A stretch of DNA of 64,000 nt from Paraburkholderia acidipaludis NBRC 101816 (lineage in GTDB: Bacteria; Pseudomonadota; Gammaproteobacteria; Burkholderiales; Burkholderiaceae): assembly GCF_000684975.1 (NCBI RefSeq), contig NZ_BAXZ01000031.1, forward strand, positions 21,093-85,092. Direction: 5' to 3'. Position numbers and translations under genes: made by a program. Positions 47,614-55,611 of this stretch are shown in pieces; within the stretch, counting starts at the first letter, position 1, and the number at the start of each line of letters is the position of its first letter. The notes below the pieces were generated by a model. The model saw nothing but the letters and a program-made list of their open reading frames with translations. It had not been told where the DNA came from and did not search any database.

Positions 47614-47646
47614 TACGCAATGCGTACTAAAGTTACGCAAATTGCG
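47614..47646. promoter_or_regulatory. Two palindromes in the iclR-P450 divergent region
   Basis: TACGCAATGCGTA (47614-47626, 6-bp arms around one base) and CGCAAATTGCG (47636-47646, 5-bp arms around one base), centre-to-centre 21 bp, two helical turns. Both contain CGCAA. Likely operators for the IclR protein, just upstream of the P450 ribosome binding site. Confidence 0.6.
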
Positions 47647-47662
47647 AAGTGCAGGAGATGTC

Positions 47663-50017
47663 ATGAGCGATACGACCGCGGCTCAAGCTCGAAGTCCGGT
47701 TCAAGATCGGGCGGGAGGCTGTCCCTTTCCTCATCACGCCGCGAGTGCCGCGCCCGCTTGCCCGGTCAGCGCGAACGCCGCTGCGTTCGACCCGTTCAGC
47801 GACGGTTACCAGCAGGACCCGCCGGAATACGTGCGCTGGGCGCGCGAGCAGGAACCGGTGTTTTACAGTCCGCAGCTGGGCTACTGGGTCGTGACGCGCT
47901 ACGACGACATCAAGGCGATCTTCCGCGACAACCTCACGTTCAGCCCCTCGATCGCGCTCGAAAAGATCACGCCCACGGGGCCGGAGGCGAACGCCGTGCT
48001 GGCCTCCTACGGTTACGCCATGAACCGCACGCTCGTGAACGAGGACGAGCCCGCGCACATGCCGCGCCGCCGTGTGCTGATGGAGCCGTTTACGCCCGAA
48101 CATCTGAAGCACCACGAACCGATGGTGCGGCGTCTCACGCGCGAGTACGTGGATCGTTTCATCGACGACGGCCGCGCCGATCTCGTCGACCAGATGCTGT
48201 GGGAAGTGCCGCTCACGGTGGCCTTGCATTTTCTCGGCGTGCCCGAGGAGGACATGGACCTCCTGCGCCAGTATTCGATCGCGCATACGGTCAACACGTG
48301 GGGCAGGCCGCGCCCGGAAGAGCAGGTCGAGGTGGCCCATGCGGTGGGCAATTTCTGGCAGTTCGCCGGCCAGGTGCTCGACAAGATGCGCCAGAACCCC
48401 GACGGCCCCGGCTGGATGCAGTACGGCATCCGCAAGCAGAAGACGCATCCGGAAATCGTCACGGACTCCTATCTGCATTCGATGATGATGGCCGGCATCG
48501 TGGCCGCGCACGAAACCACGGCCAACGCCACGGCCAATGCGCTGAAGCTCCTGCTGCAGCATCCGCGCGCGTGGCGCGAGCTCTGCGAAGACCCAGGCCT
48601 CATTCCAGGCGCGGTGGAGGAGTGTCTGCGCCACAACGGCTCCGTGGCCGCCTGGCGGCGCCTTGCGACGAAGGACGTGCGGATAGGCGGCATCGACATT
48701 CCGGCGGGCGCGAGGCTCTTGATCGTCACGTCGTCGGCGAATCACGACGAGCGTCACTTCGGCGACGCGGATCTGTTCGACATCCGGCGCGACAACGCGA
48801 GCGACCACGTCACGTTCGGCTATGGTTCGCACCAGTGCATGGGCAAGAACCTCGCGCGCATGGAGATGCAGATCTTCATCGAAGCATTCACGCGGCGCCT
48901 GCCGCACATGCGGCTCGCGGATCAGGCGTTCAGCTACGTGCCGAATACGTCGTTTCGCGGACCGGAGCACCTCTGGGTGGAGTGGGACCCCGCGCAGAAC
49001 CCGGAGCGCAGGCAGCCCGCGTTGCTCGAAAAGCCGGTGAGCGTTCGCATAGGCGAGCCTTCGGGGCATGCGCTCGCCCGGCCGGTGATCGTGGAGCGTG
49101 TAAGCCGCGCCGCGGACGGTGTCGCGCGGCTGCGCCTCGTCGCGCCCGAAGGCGGCACGTTGCCGCGCTGGGCGCCGGGCGCGCACATCGACGTCGAATG
49201 CGGCGACACCGGCATCTCGCGCCAGTACTCGCTGTGCGGCGACCCCGCCGATACGCGCGCGTTCGAGATCGCCGTGCTGCGCGAAGCGCAAAGCCGCGGC
49301 GGCTCCGCGTGGATCCACGAAGCCGTGCGCGAGGGCATGCGGTTGAAGATCCGCGGGCCGCGCAATCACTTCCGGCTGGACGAAGAGGGGCGCCGGGTTA
49401 TTTTCGTGGCGGGCGGCATCGGCATCACGCCCATCAGCGCGATGGCGCGGCGTGCCAGGACGCTTGGTATGGACTACGAATTGCACTACAGCGGGCGCTC
49501 GCGTGCTGCAATGGCATTCGTCGACGAACTCGCGCAGCTTCACGGCGACCGCTTGCGTCTGCATGTTTCGGAAGAGGGCACGCGCAACGATTTCGGCACG
49601 CTCGGCGTGGACGCCGACACGCGCGTCTATGCGTGCGGTCCCGCGCGCATGCTCGACGCGCTGCAGGCCGCGAGCGAGGCCTGGCCGGAAGACGCACTGC
49701 GCGTCGAGCATTTCGCGGCGCGCGTGGGCAAGCTCGATCCGGAGAACGAGCATGCGTTCGAGGTGGAGCTGAAGGACTCGGGGCTCGTGCTCGCCGTAGC
49801 CGCCGACCAGACCGTGCTCGACGCGCTGCGTCGCGCGAACATCGACGTTCAGAGCGACTGCGAAGAAGGCCTGTGCGGCTCGTGCGAGGTGCGCGTGCTG
49901 GCGGGAGAGGTCGAACATCGCGACGTCGTGCTCACGCGCGCCGAGCGCGATACGCATGCGCGCATGATGACCTGCTGCTCACGCGCCAGGGGGCAGCGTC
50001 TGGTGCTCGAACTCTGA
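47663..50017 (+). CDS. Self-sufficient cytochrome P450 fused to a phthalate-dioxygenase-type reductase (CYP116B-like)
   Basis: A 784-residue fusion: P450 domain (residues about 30-450), FMN/NADH reductase domain (about 470-690) and C-terminal [2Fe-2S] ferredoxin (about 700-784). Oxygen-activation helix AGIVAAHETTANA and haem ligand Cys392 in FGYGSHQCMGK are intact. The reductase shows RQYSLCGDP and FVAGGIGITPISAM; ferredoxin cysteines are in CEEGLCGSCEV and MTCC. One polypeptide carries out NAD(P)H-driven monooxygenation, often O-demethylation or ring hydroxylation. CAGGAG precedes the ATG at 47663. Confidence 0.95.
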   Translation: MSDTTAAQARSPVQDRAGGCPFPHHAASAAPACPVSANAAAFDPFSDGYQQDPPEYVRWAREQEPVFYSPQLGYWVVTRYDDIKAIFRDNLTFSPSIALEKITPTGPEANAVLASYGYAMNRTLVNEDEPAHMPRRRVLMEPFTPEHLKHHEPMVRRLTREYVDRFIDDGRADLVDQMLWEVPLTVALHFLGVPEEDMDLLRQYSIAHTVNTWGRPRPEEQVEVAHAVGNFWQFAGQVLDKMRQNPDGPGWMQYGIRKQKTHPEIVTDSYLHSMMMAGIVAAHETTANATANALKLLLQHPRAWRELCEDPGLIPGAVEECLRHNGSVAAWRRLATKDVRIGGIDIPAGARLLIVTSSANHDERHFGDADLFDIRRDNASDHVTFGYGSHQCMGKNLARMEMQIFIEAFTRRLPHMRLADQAFSYVPNTSFRGPEHLWVEWDPAQNPERRQPALLEKPVSVRIGEPSGHALARPVIVERVSRAADGVARLRLVAPEGGTLPRWAPGAHIDVECGDTGISRQYSLCGDPADTRAFEIAVLREAQSRGGSAWIHEAVREGMRLKIRGPRNHFRLDEEGRRVIFVAGGIGITPISAMARRARTLGMDYELHYSGRSRAAMAFVDELAQLHGDRLRLHVSEEGTRNDFGTLGVDADTRVYACGPARMLDALQAASEAWPEDALRVEHFAARVGKLDPENEHAFEVELKDSGLVLAVAADQTVLDALRRANIDVQSDCEEGLCGSCEVRVLAGEVEHRDVVLTRAERDTHARMMTCCSRARGQRLVLEL

Positions 50018-50078
50018 TAACGTGGCGTCGATAGCGGGCAATGGCGAGCGTGGGCAGAAGAACCTTGGAGATTTTCTT

Positions 50079-51452
50079 ATGAGCAAGACCGTGGAGGTGA
50101 CCGGCGTGATCGACGAAAGCCGGTTCGGGCCTTATCAGCTGCTGGTGGTCGTGCTGTGCGCGATGTGTCTCGTCATGGACGGCTTCGATGTCCAGGCAAT
50201 GGGCTATGTCGCGCCCGTCGTGATCCGCGAATGGGGCATCGCGAAGGAAACGCTCGCGCCGGTGTTCGGCGCGGGGCTGTTCGGCATGCTGGTGGGCTCG
50301 CTCACGTTCAGCGCGCTGGCCGACAAGATCGGCCGGCGCCCGGTGCTGATCGGCGCGACGCTGTTTTTCTCCGCCTGCATGATGGCCACGGGCTTTGCGC
50401 ACTCGATCGCCCAACTGGTTGCGTGGCGCTTCGTGGCAGGGCTCGGGCTCGGCTGCATCATGCCCAACGCCATGGCGCTCGCCGGCGAGTACAGCCCGCG
50501 CCGCATGCGCGTGACGCTCATGATGATCGTATCGTGCGGCTTCACGCTGGGCGGCGTGGTGGGCGGGCTCATCACCGCCGCGCTGATCCCGGCCTTCGGC
50601 TGGCGCGCCGTGTTCTTCGTGGGCGGGGCGATTCCGTTGGTGATGGGCGTGCTCATGTGGCTCGCGCTGCCCGAATCGATCCAGTTCCTGCTGTTCCGCC
50701 AGGGTCGCGACACCGAAGCGCGCGTGCGCCGCAACCTGGCGCGCGTGGCGCCCGCGCTGGCGCTGCCGGCCGGCACGGCGTTCACGACCGCGGAGACGCG
50801 CTCGAGCGGCGTGCCGTTCGTCGAACTCTTCAAGGAGGGCCGCGCGCGCGTGACCGTGCTGCTGTGGATCGTGAACTTCGCGAACCTGCTCGACATGTAC
50901 TTTCTCTCGAACTGGCTGCCCACCGTGATCCGCGACGCCGGTTACACCACGCAGACCGCCGTGCTGGCCGGCACTGCGCTGTGGGGCGGCGGCGTGATCG
51001 GCACGCTGCTGCTTGGCCGCGTCATCGACCTCGCGGGTTTTACGCGCGTGCTGGCCACGACCTTCGTGATCGCCATCGTCGCGACGGCCGCGATCGGCAA
51101 TCCGGCCGTGATGGTGTCGGTGGTGGCGATGTTCGTCGCGATCTTTCTCACGGGTTTTTCGATTGTCGGCGGCCAGCCCGCCATCAATGCGCTCGCCGCG
51201 ACCTACTATCCCACCTCGCTGCGTTCCACCGGCATCGGCTGGAGCCTCGGCGTGGGGCGCATCGGCTCCGTGGTCGGCCCCGTGCTGGGCGGTGCGCTGT
51301 TGCATCTGCAATGGTCGTCGGCTTCGCTGTTCATGGCCGCGGCCGTGCCGGCCTGCGTCTCGCTCGCGGGCATCGTCGCGATTCACTACGTCAACCGCGG
51401 CGCGTCGCGCGAGACACAGGGAACCAGCAGCGCGGCGCCGCAGGTGGAGTAA
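50079..51452 (+). CDS. MFS aromatic acid:H+ symporter (AAHS family)
   Basis: A 457-residue 12-helix transporter. The AAHS signature VMDGFDVQAMGYVAP in helix 1, DKIGRRPVLIG between helices 2 and 3, and the second-half GRVIDLAGFTR are characteristic of benzoate/4-hydroxybenzoate/vanillate permeases. The start is the ATG at 50079 with TTGGAG upstream, 61 nt after the P450 gene, so it probably imports the P450 substrate. Confidence 0.92.
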   Translation: MSKTVEVTGVIDESRFGPYQLLVVVLCAMCLVMDGFDVQAMGYVAPVVIREWGIAKETLAPVFGAGLFGMLVGSLTFSALADKIGRRPVLIGATLFFSACMMATGFAHSIAQLVAWRFVAGLGLGCIMPNAMALAGEYSPRRMRVTLMMIVSCGFTLGGVVGGLITAALIPAFGWRAVFFVGGAIPLVMGVLMWLALPESIQFLLFRQGRDTEARVRRNLARVAPALALPAGTAFTTAETRSSGVPFVELFKEGRARVTVLLWIVNFANLLDMYFLSNWLPTVIRDAGYTTQTAVLAGTALWGGGVIGTLLLGRVIDLAGFTRVLATTFVIAIVATAAIGNPAVMVSVVAMFVAIFLTGFSIVGGQPAINALAATYYPTSLRSTGIGWSLGVGRIGSVVGPVLGGALLHLQWSSASLFMAAAVPACVSLAGIVAIHYVNRGASRETQGTSSAAPQVE

Positions 51453-51482
51453 GCCGCGCTCGTCAGCACCCCGGACTTCGGA

Positions 51483-52478
51483 CTACTGTCTTTTCTTGCC
51501 GCGTATGAAACGCAGTGCGAAACGTACGAGCCTCGGCATCGTTTCGGGGCGCAGAAGCCGCACGTCGTAACCGGCAAAGCGCCGGTCGTTCTCGCTCAGG
51601 CATAGCCGCATGAACTCGAGCACGCTGATGTCGACGTCGGTCATCGACTGCGCGCCGTTCACGGTGAAGTTGTTGTCGTGCTTCTGCTCGTTGCCTTCGG
51701 CGTCCAGGGTGCGCGCAAGGCCTATACGCTCCCAGCCGAGAAAGACCCACACGGCCGCCACCTTCAGTTCGAAGCGGATCCGCCGCCACCACGAAAGGCG
51801 CGCGCGGTGCCACGCCGCCCAGTTCGCGAACAGCAGGATGTGCCGGCACTCTTCCTGCATCACGGGTTCGAATGTGTCGATCAGTTCGGGCGGAAAGATC
51901 CCGGAGCGTCGCGCCACTTCGAAGAGGCCGAACGCGAAGAAACTGTCGACGCACTCGCTGTAGCCCGTCACCAGATACGCCCATTCCGCGTCGCGCGGCC
52001 AGACATAGGGCGGCTCGCTGGCAAGCCCGATGCCGTAGGCCGCCACCATGCGCGACAGCACCTCCTTATGGCGGCTCTCTTCCCATGCGTTGAGCGCGAG
52101 GGCGCCGCGCATGTCGGCGTCGTCCAGCGTTGCCGCATACGCGGCCATGCGCAGTCGCGCCTTGCCTTCGGTCTGTACCGCAATATCCCAGATGGGCAGT
52201 GCGACGATGCGCTTGAGCGCCGCCGGCTCGAGTTCCGGCCAGTCGAGCACGGAAGGGCGGTAGGGGTTGAAGGTCTCGCGGAACATGCGGCAAGTCTCTC
52301 GCCCATGCAGTCCGGAGCCCGGCTTGAAGGGGCCGGGCTCCGCGCTCGTCCAGTTGCGCGTGTTGTGCTCTGCGGCTGCCAGTGCCACCGGGTCGGGCCG
52401 CTCGCGGGGCAGCTCCGGCGCGCTGAAGCCCGGAATCAGTCGAGCGGTGTCGAATTCTTCCAGTGCCAGATTGCTCAT
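51483..52478 (-). CDS. Ferritin-like di-iron domain protein, function unknown
   Basis: A 331-residue protein with two E-x2-H-type motifs in helices, NAWEESRHKEVL and MQEECRHILLF, as in ferritin-like carboxylate di-iron proteins. Such a site could bind iron or activate oxygen. No signal peptide or reliable membrane helix apart from a hydrophobic FELKVAAVWVFLGW. The ATG at 52478 (MSNLALEEFD) is favoured; the frame is open to 52580. It converges on the AAHS transporter gene, so membership in the P450 locus is not implied. Confidence 0.75.
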   Translation of the reverse strand: MSNLALEEFDTARLIPGFSAPELPRERPDPVALAAAEHNTRNWTSAEPGPFKPGSGLHGRETCRMFRETFNPYRPSVLDWPELEPAALKRIVALPIWDIAVQTEGKARLRMAAYAATLDDADMRGALALNAWEESRHKEVLSRMVAAYGIGLASEPPYVWPRDAEWAYLVTGYSECVDSFFAFGLFEVARRSGIFPPELIDTFEPVMQEECRHILLFANWAAWHRARLSWWRRIRFELKVAAVWVFLGWERIGLARTLDAEGNEQKHDNNFTVNGAQSMTDVDISVLEFMRLCLSENDRRFAGYDVRLLRPETMPRLVRFALRFIRGKKRQ

Positions 52479-52616
52479 CTGAAAAGATCTCGATGGTACG
52501 AGAGCGGATTCTGGCATGGTTTTACGGGCACCGCCGTCTCGCGGCTGAAGCGTGGCGCGGTAGTCAGGCAATCGGCGCAATCCGCGTAACGATCAGCGCG
52601 ACTATTGACGTAACGA

Positions 52617-53234
52617 TCAACGCAACTGAGCGAAAGCGATCAACAGCACCATGCCGCCGATGGCGCCGTCCAGCACGCGCCATGCGCTGGCGCGGCGAAA
52701 GAGCGGAGCGAGCGCGCGCGCTCCGTAACCGAGCCCGACGAACCAGATGGCGCTCACGCTCATGGCGCCAAGCGCGAACGCGAGCCGCCCGCCCACGGGT
52801 TCGCGGGCGCCTGCGGTCCCGATCAGCAGGAACGTGTCCAGGTAGACGTGCGGATTGAGCCACGTGAAGGCGAGCGTCATGAGCACGATGGGCCACGCGC
52901 GTTGCTCGGGCGAGGCCGCGGCGGCGGCCGGGTCGAGCACCGCGTGCCCGGGGCGCACCGCGCGCCGCAGCGCATCGATGCCGAACCAGACGAGCCACGC
53001 GAGGCCTGCATAGAGCACGAGATGGACAAAGGTGGGATAGCGCTCGACGAGCGCCGAGGCGCCGCCTACGCCCGCGGCGATCAGGACGAAGTCGGAGAGC
53101 GTGCAGAGCACGACGATCTTGGCGACATGCGCGCGCAGAATGCCCTGGCGCAGCACGAAGGCATTTTGCGCGCCGATGGTGACGATGAGCGAAGCGCAGA
53201 GCGCCGCGCCATGGGAAAAAGCGAGCCAGTTCAT
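52617..53234 (-). CDS. argO: LysE/ArgO-family basic amino acid exporter
   Basis: A 205-residue inner-membrane exporter with six predicted helices. Family segments VTIGAQNAFVLRQGI, CTLSDFVLIAAGVGG and FTWLNPHVYLDTFLLIGT are all present. It expels excess arginine or lysine. The adjacent, divergent ArgP-type gene is its usual activator, which supports ArgO over other LysE-fold exporters. Confidence 0.92.
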   Translation of the reverse strand: MNWLAFSHGAALCASLIVTIGAQNAFVLRQGILRAHVAKIVVLCTLSDFVLIAAGVGGASALVERYPTFVHLVLYAGLAWLVWFGIDALRRAVRPGHAVLDPAAAAASPEQRAWPIVLMTLAFTWLNPHVYLDTFLLIGTAGAREPVGGRLAFALGAMSVSAIWFVGLGYGARALAPLFRRASAWRVLDGAIGGMVLLIAFAQLR

Positions 53235-53323
53235 GTTGAAACCCGAGGTTGGCGAGCGACCGATTGCATGACAGGGGAAGAGGCGCTAGTCTGCGTCCGT
53301 CAGCAGCATAAGAGAAGCTGATT

Positions 53324-53344
53324 TTCTTAAACCCGATTAAGGAA
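53324..53344. promoter_or_regulatory. Putative ArgP binding site
   Basis: TTCTTAA, six bases, then TTAAGGAA: a near-palindrome with the T-N11-A style of LysR sites, in the 115 nt between argO and argP. Its right arm overlaps the argP ribosome binding site (AAGGAA), so binding could limit argP expression. Confidence 0.5.
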
Positions 53345-53349
53345 CGCTA

Positions 53350-54243
53350 ATGCTCGACTATGCGTTGCTCGACGCACTGGCCGCGGTGGTGCGGCACGGC
53401 TCGTTCGACCGCGCGGCCGGCGCGCTCAATGTCACGCCCTCCGCGGTCTCGCAGCGCGTGAAGCTGCTGGAGGAGCGTGTGGGCACGGTGCTCGTGAAGC
53501 GCGGGCAGCCGTGCGTCGCGACGGCCTCCGGCGCGCTGCTGTGCCGCCATACCGAACGCGTGCAGTTGCTCGAGGCGGAGCTGGGCGGCGCGATGCCGAC
53601 CTTCACGGGCGCGCTCGAAAGCGCGAGGCCCACGCTGCGTGTCGCCGTCAACGACGACAGCGTGGGCACCTGGTTCATCGACGCCGTCGCGCCCTTCTGC
53701 GTGGAGCGCGACATTCTGCTCGACCTCGTGATCGACGACCAGGACCACACCGCGCAGCGCATTCGCGACGGCAGCGTGCAAGGCGCAGTCACAACCCAGG
53801 CGGAACCGGTGCAGGGCTGCCGTTCGACTCGCCTTGGGCGCATGCGCTATCTCGCCGTGTGCTCGCCGGCGTTCTTCGAGCGTTACTTTGCGCAAGGGGT
53901 GACGCGCGAGTCGCTAAGGCGCGCGCCGTGCGTCGAGTTCAATCCGAAGGATCAGCTGCAAAAGCGCTTCATCCGTCGTATCACGCGCGCTCAGGTCGAT
54001 GCGCCGCTGCACTGGATTCCGCACGTGGCCGGCTTTCTGCGCTGCTGCCTCTCCGGTTTGGGGTGGGGCATGTGCCCCGAGCGCATGATTGCATCGCATC
54101 TCGCGCGCGGCGAAATGGTCGAGCTTACGCCCGGTCGCGCGCTCGATGTCGACCTGTACTGGCAGAGCTGGCGTCTGTCGATTGGCTGGCTCGACGACTT
54201 TGGCACCATGCTGCGCCGACGGTCCGCGGAATTTCTCGACTGA
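53350..54243 (+). CDS. argP: LysR-family regulator ArgP
   Basis: A 297-residue LysR protein of the ArgP/IciA type. N-terminal helix-turn-helix ALLDALAAVVRHGSFDRAAG ... TPSAVSQRVKLLEERVG; the effector domain has CVEFNPKDQLQKRF and GWGMCPERMIASHL, matching ArgP. It senses arginine/lysine and activates the exporter gene. AAGGAA precedes the ATG. Opposite orientation to argO is the conserved arrangement. Confidence 0.93.
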   Translation: MLDYALLDALAAVVRHGSFDRAAGALNVTPSAVSQRVKLLEERVGTVLVKRGQPCVATASGALLCRHTERVQLLEAELGGAMPTFTGALESARPTLRVAVNDDSVGTWFIDAVAPFCVERDILLDLVIDDQDHTAQRIRDGSVQGAVTTQAEPVQGCRSTRLGRMRYLAVCSPAFFERYFAQGVTRESLRRAPCVEFNPKDQLQKRFIRRITRAQVDAPLHWIPHVAGFLRCCLSGLGWGMCPERMIASHLARGEMVELTPGRALDVDLYWQSWRLSIGWLDDFGTMLRRRSAEFLD

Positions 54244-54986
54244 AGCGGGCGCTCGCTCCCGCTTCAGGATGTCATGTTTCGTACAGATTCAAGCGCAATC
54301 GGATTTTGCCGTGCGGCCGGCCCAATCGTCGAACTATTTAGGCAAGGGCGAGTTCGCCATTTCGGTGCAATCGATCCGCAATTGCACATCGTAAAACGTG
54401 AAAAGAAGCATTCAAGATGAATTAATCTGTCTTGAAATAGAGCGCACTCTCAAATAGCTTCGTTGTAAGCTCGGTGTCTGCCGCCATACGGCAATTGCAC
54501 GCGGTTTCCACTGATGTTTGATATGCGAAATATGCCTTTCGGCGCGCCCTTGCCGACTATTGCGTTTCATTGATCGGTCATCATTCGGCGCGAACATGCA
54601 GGTGAGGCGGTGCTACGCAGGAGTGCCTGCGGATGCCCGTGCTGTATTGATACGCGTCAACAAACCACAGTGGGTACAGACCTGTTTGGCTGATGGGTCG
54701 GTCCTTCTGCCACGGGACTTCGAGCGGATTTGCCGGTTGTTTTTTCCGTATCGAGAATGACAAGGATCGTCAAATCGGCAAAAAAGTTGCGGAAAGTAAA
54801 GAAACTATTGTTGTATCGACTCAGTCGGACTGTAAGCTTAGTCGTCTCATTTTTTGCGTTTCGGATTATCGTGTGAAAATTGAGTTTTTCCTGTGGATTA
54901 CGAGATGGACACGCTATAATCCCGACGTGGCAGAGTGCTTATTCGACCGGCATATTTGAATCGTTTCCGCATGCACGAGGTGCATT
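54244..54986. other. Low-GC intergenic region, 743 nt
   Basis: Composition changes abruptly after argP: about half A+T, with T-rich runs. Only short frames occur; one of about 54-80 codons ending at 54760 has no ribosome binding site or recognisable sequence. A TATAAT at 54915-54920 may be the -10 box of the DUF3331 gene. It looks like acquired or decayed DNA. Confidence 0.55.
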
Positions 54987-55460
54987 ATGACGAAATTAGA
55001 TACCGGCAGCGTCTGGCAACAAACCGTCAGTCTTCTGTCCGCGGCTAGTGAGCCCATGCCCATGGCGGCCGAGCTCGAGAGCAGCAGGAGCTGCAGGCCG
55101 GTACCCATCACACGCGGCGCTTCGGAGGCGGCCAATCGGCGCCGTGCAACCGTGCGCTCCTGGGATGCACAGGGCATTACCTTGATCCGGCGTCATGATC
55201 CGGAGAGCATCACGGTCTGCTGGAGCGACGCTACTTACGGCCGCTATTCCGACCAGCTCTGGCGCGTGTGCACGGCAAGGCGCAGCTCGGTTTGCGCGTT
55301 GACCGGAGAGAAGATCCGCCGCGGCGACGCGGTGTTCCGGCCGAGTCCCAATCGGCGCCATCGCCCGGCCAATGCCGACGCGATGATTCTCGCCAGCAAG
55401 ATCGACAACCTGCCGAACAGCGTGGTTGCGGCACGCCTGGACGAAGCGCTGGCCGCATAA
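54987..55460 (+). CDS. DUF3331 domain protein
   Basis: A 157-residue protein of DUF3331, a family restricted mostly to Burkholderiaceae and of unknown function. The C-terminal block TVCWSDATYGRYSDQLWRVC, ALTGEKIRRGDAVFRP and the Asn-Ala region NADAMILASKID define it. Two cysteines (VCTARRSSVCALTG) recall a small zinc-binding turn. GAGGTG precedes the ATG. It is preceded by low-GC DNA and may be a transferred gene. Confidence 0.88.
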   Translation: MTKLDTGSVWQQTVSLLSAASEPMPMAAELESSRSCRPVPITRGASEAANRRRATVRSWDAQGITLIRRHDPESITVCWSDATYGRYSDQLWRVCTARRSSVCALTGEKIRRGDAVFRPSPNRRHRPANADAMILASKIDNLPNSVVAARLDEALAA

Positions 55461-55536
55461 GCGGTCTAACCCTGTGTAGTCCACCCCCGCAGTCTATCCG
55501 CGGGCGCGTTGGGCAACGAGGGCTTTTCATCATGCA

Positions 55537-55582
55537 GAACGTGCGCCAGCCCGAACCCGAAGGTTCGGGCTGGCGCACGTTC
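55537..55582. terminator. Very strong hairpin between convergent genes
   Basis: A perfect 21-bp stem (55537-55557 with 55562-55582). On the minus strand the loop reads TTCG closed by C-G, i.e. a stable UUCG-type tetraloop. It lies between the DUF3331 gene and the MFS gene ends and should stop transcription or protect mRNA ends; no long T run follows, so it may not be a classic intrinsic terminator. Confidence 0.7.
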
Positions 55583-55611
55583 TTGCGTGTGCTTTCTGCG
55601 CGTGCCGGCGC

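Noticed and set aside
47633..49957. Long antisense frame opposite the P450 fusion gene
   Set aside because: Same GC artefact; the sense strand has complete P450, reductase and ferredoxin motifs.
54518..54760. Frame of up to 80 codons in the low-GC region after argP
   Set aside because: No Shine-Dalgarno, no family resemblance, irregular composition; may be a fragment but cannot be supported.
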